Of a stretch of 47,310 nt of DNA, positions 46,817 through 47,310 are shown piece by piece; within the stretch, counting starts at the first letter, position 1; the number at the start of each line of letters is the position of its first letter. This DNA is from Hyphomicrobiales bacterium (lineage in GTDB: Bacteria > Pseudomonadota > Alphaproteobacteria > Rhizobiales > Beijerinckiaceae). The position numbers and the translations under genes are program-made. The notes beneath the pieces were generated by a model. It searched no databases and was not told the origin of the DNA. It saw only the letters and a list, made by a program, of their open reading frames with translations. The stretch is taken from contig RXIY01000074.1 of NCBI GenBank assembly GCA_003963405.1, positions 1-47,310 on the forward strand, given 5' to 3'.

Positions 46817-46918
46817 TCAGAAGCAAGCGTCGCAGAGCGCCTGCGCATGGGCCAAAGCCGTGCCGACCGCGAAGAAAATGCCCGCGCCGATCAGCGCGCC
46901 ATAAAGCTTCGTCATCAT
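46817..46918 (-). CDS. 33-residue putative exported peptide
   Basis: MMTKLYGALIGAGIFFAV then GTALAHAQALCDACF. It reads as a signal sequence with a possible A-x-A site (AHA) leaving a tiny tail with a CxxC pair, or as a single-helix membrane peptide. AAGGGAA precedes the ATG by about 8-10 bases. It lies between two hairpins. Family unknown and reality uncertain. Confidence 0.4.
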   Translation of the reverse strand: MMTKLYGALIGAGIFFAVGTALAHAQALCDACF

Positions 46919-47053
46919 GTTGCATGTTCCCTTCGGTTCGTCTTCGCCCTTCGATGAGGAGAAGATAACCGGGCGATCTGCGGGCCGATGTGCGGTCACG
47001 CACAGGGCGGCGCGCGCCGGTTCGAAGGCGTCTCGCTGGCGGAAGGGCAAAGA

Positions 47054-47088
47054 AAATGGCCGGTACGGGAACCCCCGTCCGGCCATTT
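47054..47088 (-). terminator. Terminator of hemA
   Basis: AAATGGCCGG (47054-47063) pairs with CCGGCCATTT (47079-47088), with an inner ACGGG/CCCGT stem. On the minus strand TTTTCTTT follows. It ends the leftward hemA transcript 25 bases past its stop. Confidence 0.88.
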
Positions 47089-47112
47089 CAGGACGCTCGA
47101 CGGCTCGCGCGG

Positions 47113-47310
47113 CTATTGCGCGGCGAGCTTGATCTCGGGATAGGCGCAGCGTTCGGCGCTCTTTTCGTCGACATGCAGATGCGACGGCGGCTCCACGAAG
47201 GGGATGCCGAGCGTGTGCCAGACATCGACCAGCGCCTCGACCAGATGGGCGATATGGTCCTGCGTGTGGCGCGGCGTGGGCGTGATGCGCAGGCGCTCCG
47301 AGCCCTTGGC
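47113..47310 (-). CDS. hemA: 5-aminolevulinate synthase (C-terminal part)
   Basis: Only the last 65 residues are in the window; the gene continues beyond 47310. They include RITPTPRHTQDHIAHLVEAL, the characteristic C-terminal part of the glycine/succinyl-CoA-using ALAS of alphaproteobacteria, and end KLAAQ with TAG. This PLP enzyme makes the first haem precursor in the C4 pathway. Haem demand in this window is high (bd oxidase, cytochromes c), but no direct link is seen. Confidence 0.9.
   Translation of the reverse strand, partial: AKGSERLRITPTPRHTQDHIAHLVEALVDVWHTLGIPFVEPPSHLHVDEKSAERCAYPEIKLAAQ

Overview
The window looks like chromosome from a high-GC alphaproteobacterium, probably of the order Hyphomicrobiales (Rhizobiales). 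The grounds are the alphaproteobacterial-type hemA end (5-aminolevulinate synthase), an ExoR-like Sel1 protein, a BigR/SqrR-type persulfide regulator, a CydP-containing bd oxidase operon, and a dispersed palindrome of the kind common in Rhizobiales. No rRNA, tRNA, insertion sequence, integrase or CRISPR array was seen. Most genes are ordinary core functions. One island of lower GC (about 19.4-22.5 kb) stands out.

Layout: 0-3 kb holds the end of an unknown gene, a small lipoprotein, and the YbdD/CstA transport pair. 3.1-8.8 kb is a methionine operon read leftwards (ArsR-methyltransferase fusion, metF, metH) with an AT-rich palindromic operator. 9.0-9.3 kb has no convincing gene but holds a run of hairpins ending in a rightward terminator, a candidate structured RNA. 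9.4-13.0 kb carries a CoA-transferase, queD/queE and a small cytochrome c. 13.5-19.2 kb carries exoR, a divergent Blh-type metallo-hydrolase/TauE pair, xthA, a cytochrome c'-like protein and a four-domain HMA/DsbD-like/cupredoxin-like/LysM membrane protein.

19.5-22.5 kb is the most unusual part. Two paralogous peptides of about 61-65 residues share a conserved central block and have different C-terminal tails. They are followed by a PqqD-like (RRE)/HPr-kinase-like fusion and a nucleotidyltransferase-family protein whose gene overlaps it. This resembles a ribosomal-peptide modification locus but lacks any recognised cyclase, protease or transporter. The second peptide is interrupted by one missing base at a run of eight A.

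22.6-34.0 kb is a sulfide/persulfide and low-oxygen respiration block: a HiPIP and a YgaP-type membrane protein on the left, then bigR, a second YgaP-type protein and a Crp/Fnr regulator, then sulfide:quinone reductase, cydP-cydA-cydB-cydX, an RND adaptor and pump, an AhpD-like protein and a rhodanese. Copies of a TCTAATTTAGA-like motif lie in the promoter regions here and also in front of the Blh/TauE pair 8 kb away, which suggests one persulfide-responsive regulon. Sulfide would be oxidised by SQR to persulfide, electrons would pass via quinol to the bd oxidase, and persulfide would be handled by the rhodanese and Blh, with TauE exporting sulfite or a related anion.

34-47.3 kb returns to housekeeping: beta-carbonic anhydrase, a haloacetate-dehalogenase-like hydrolase lacking its usual His, patatin, tadA, an rluB-type synthase with an unusually long repeat-built tail, rsmD, mutS, a DUF3303 protein, membrane micropeptides, maeB and the 3' end of hemA.
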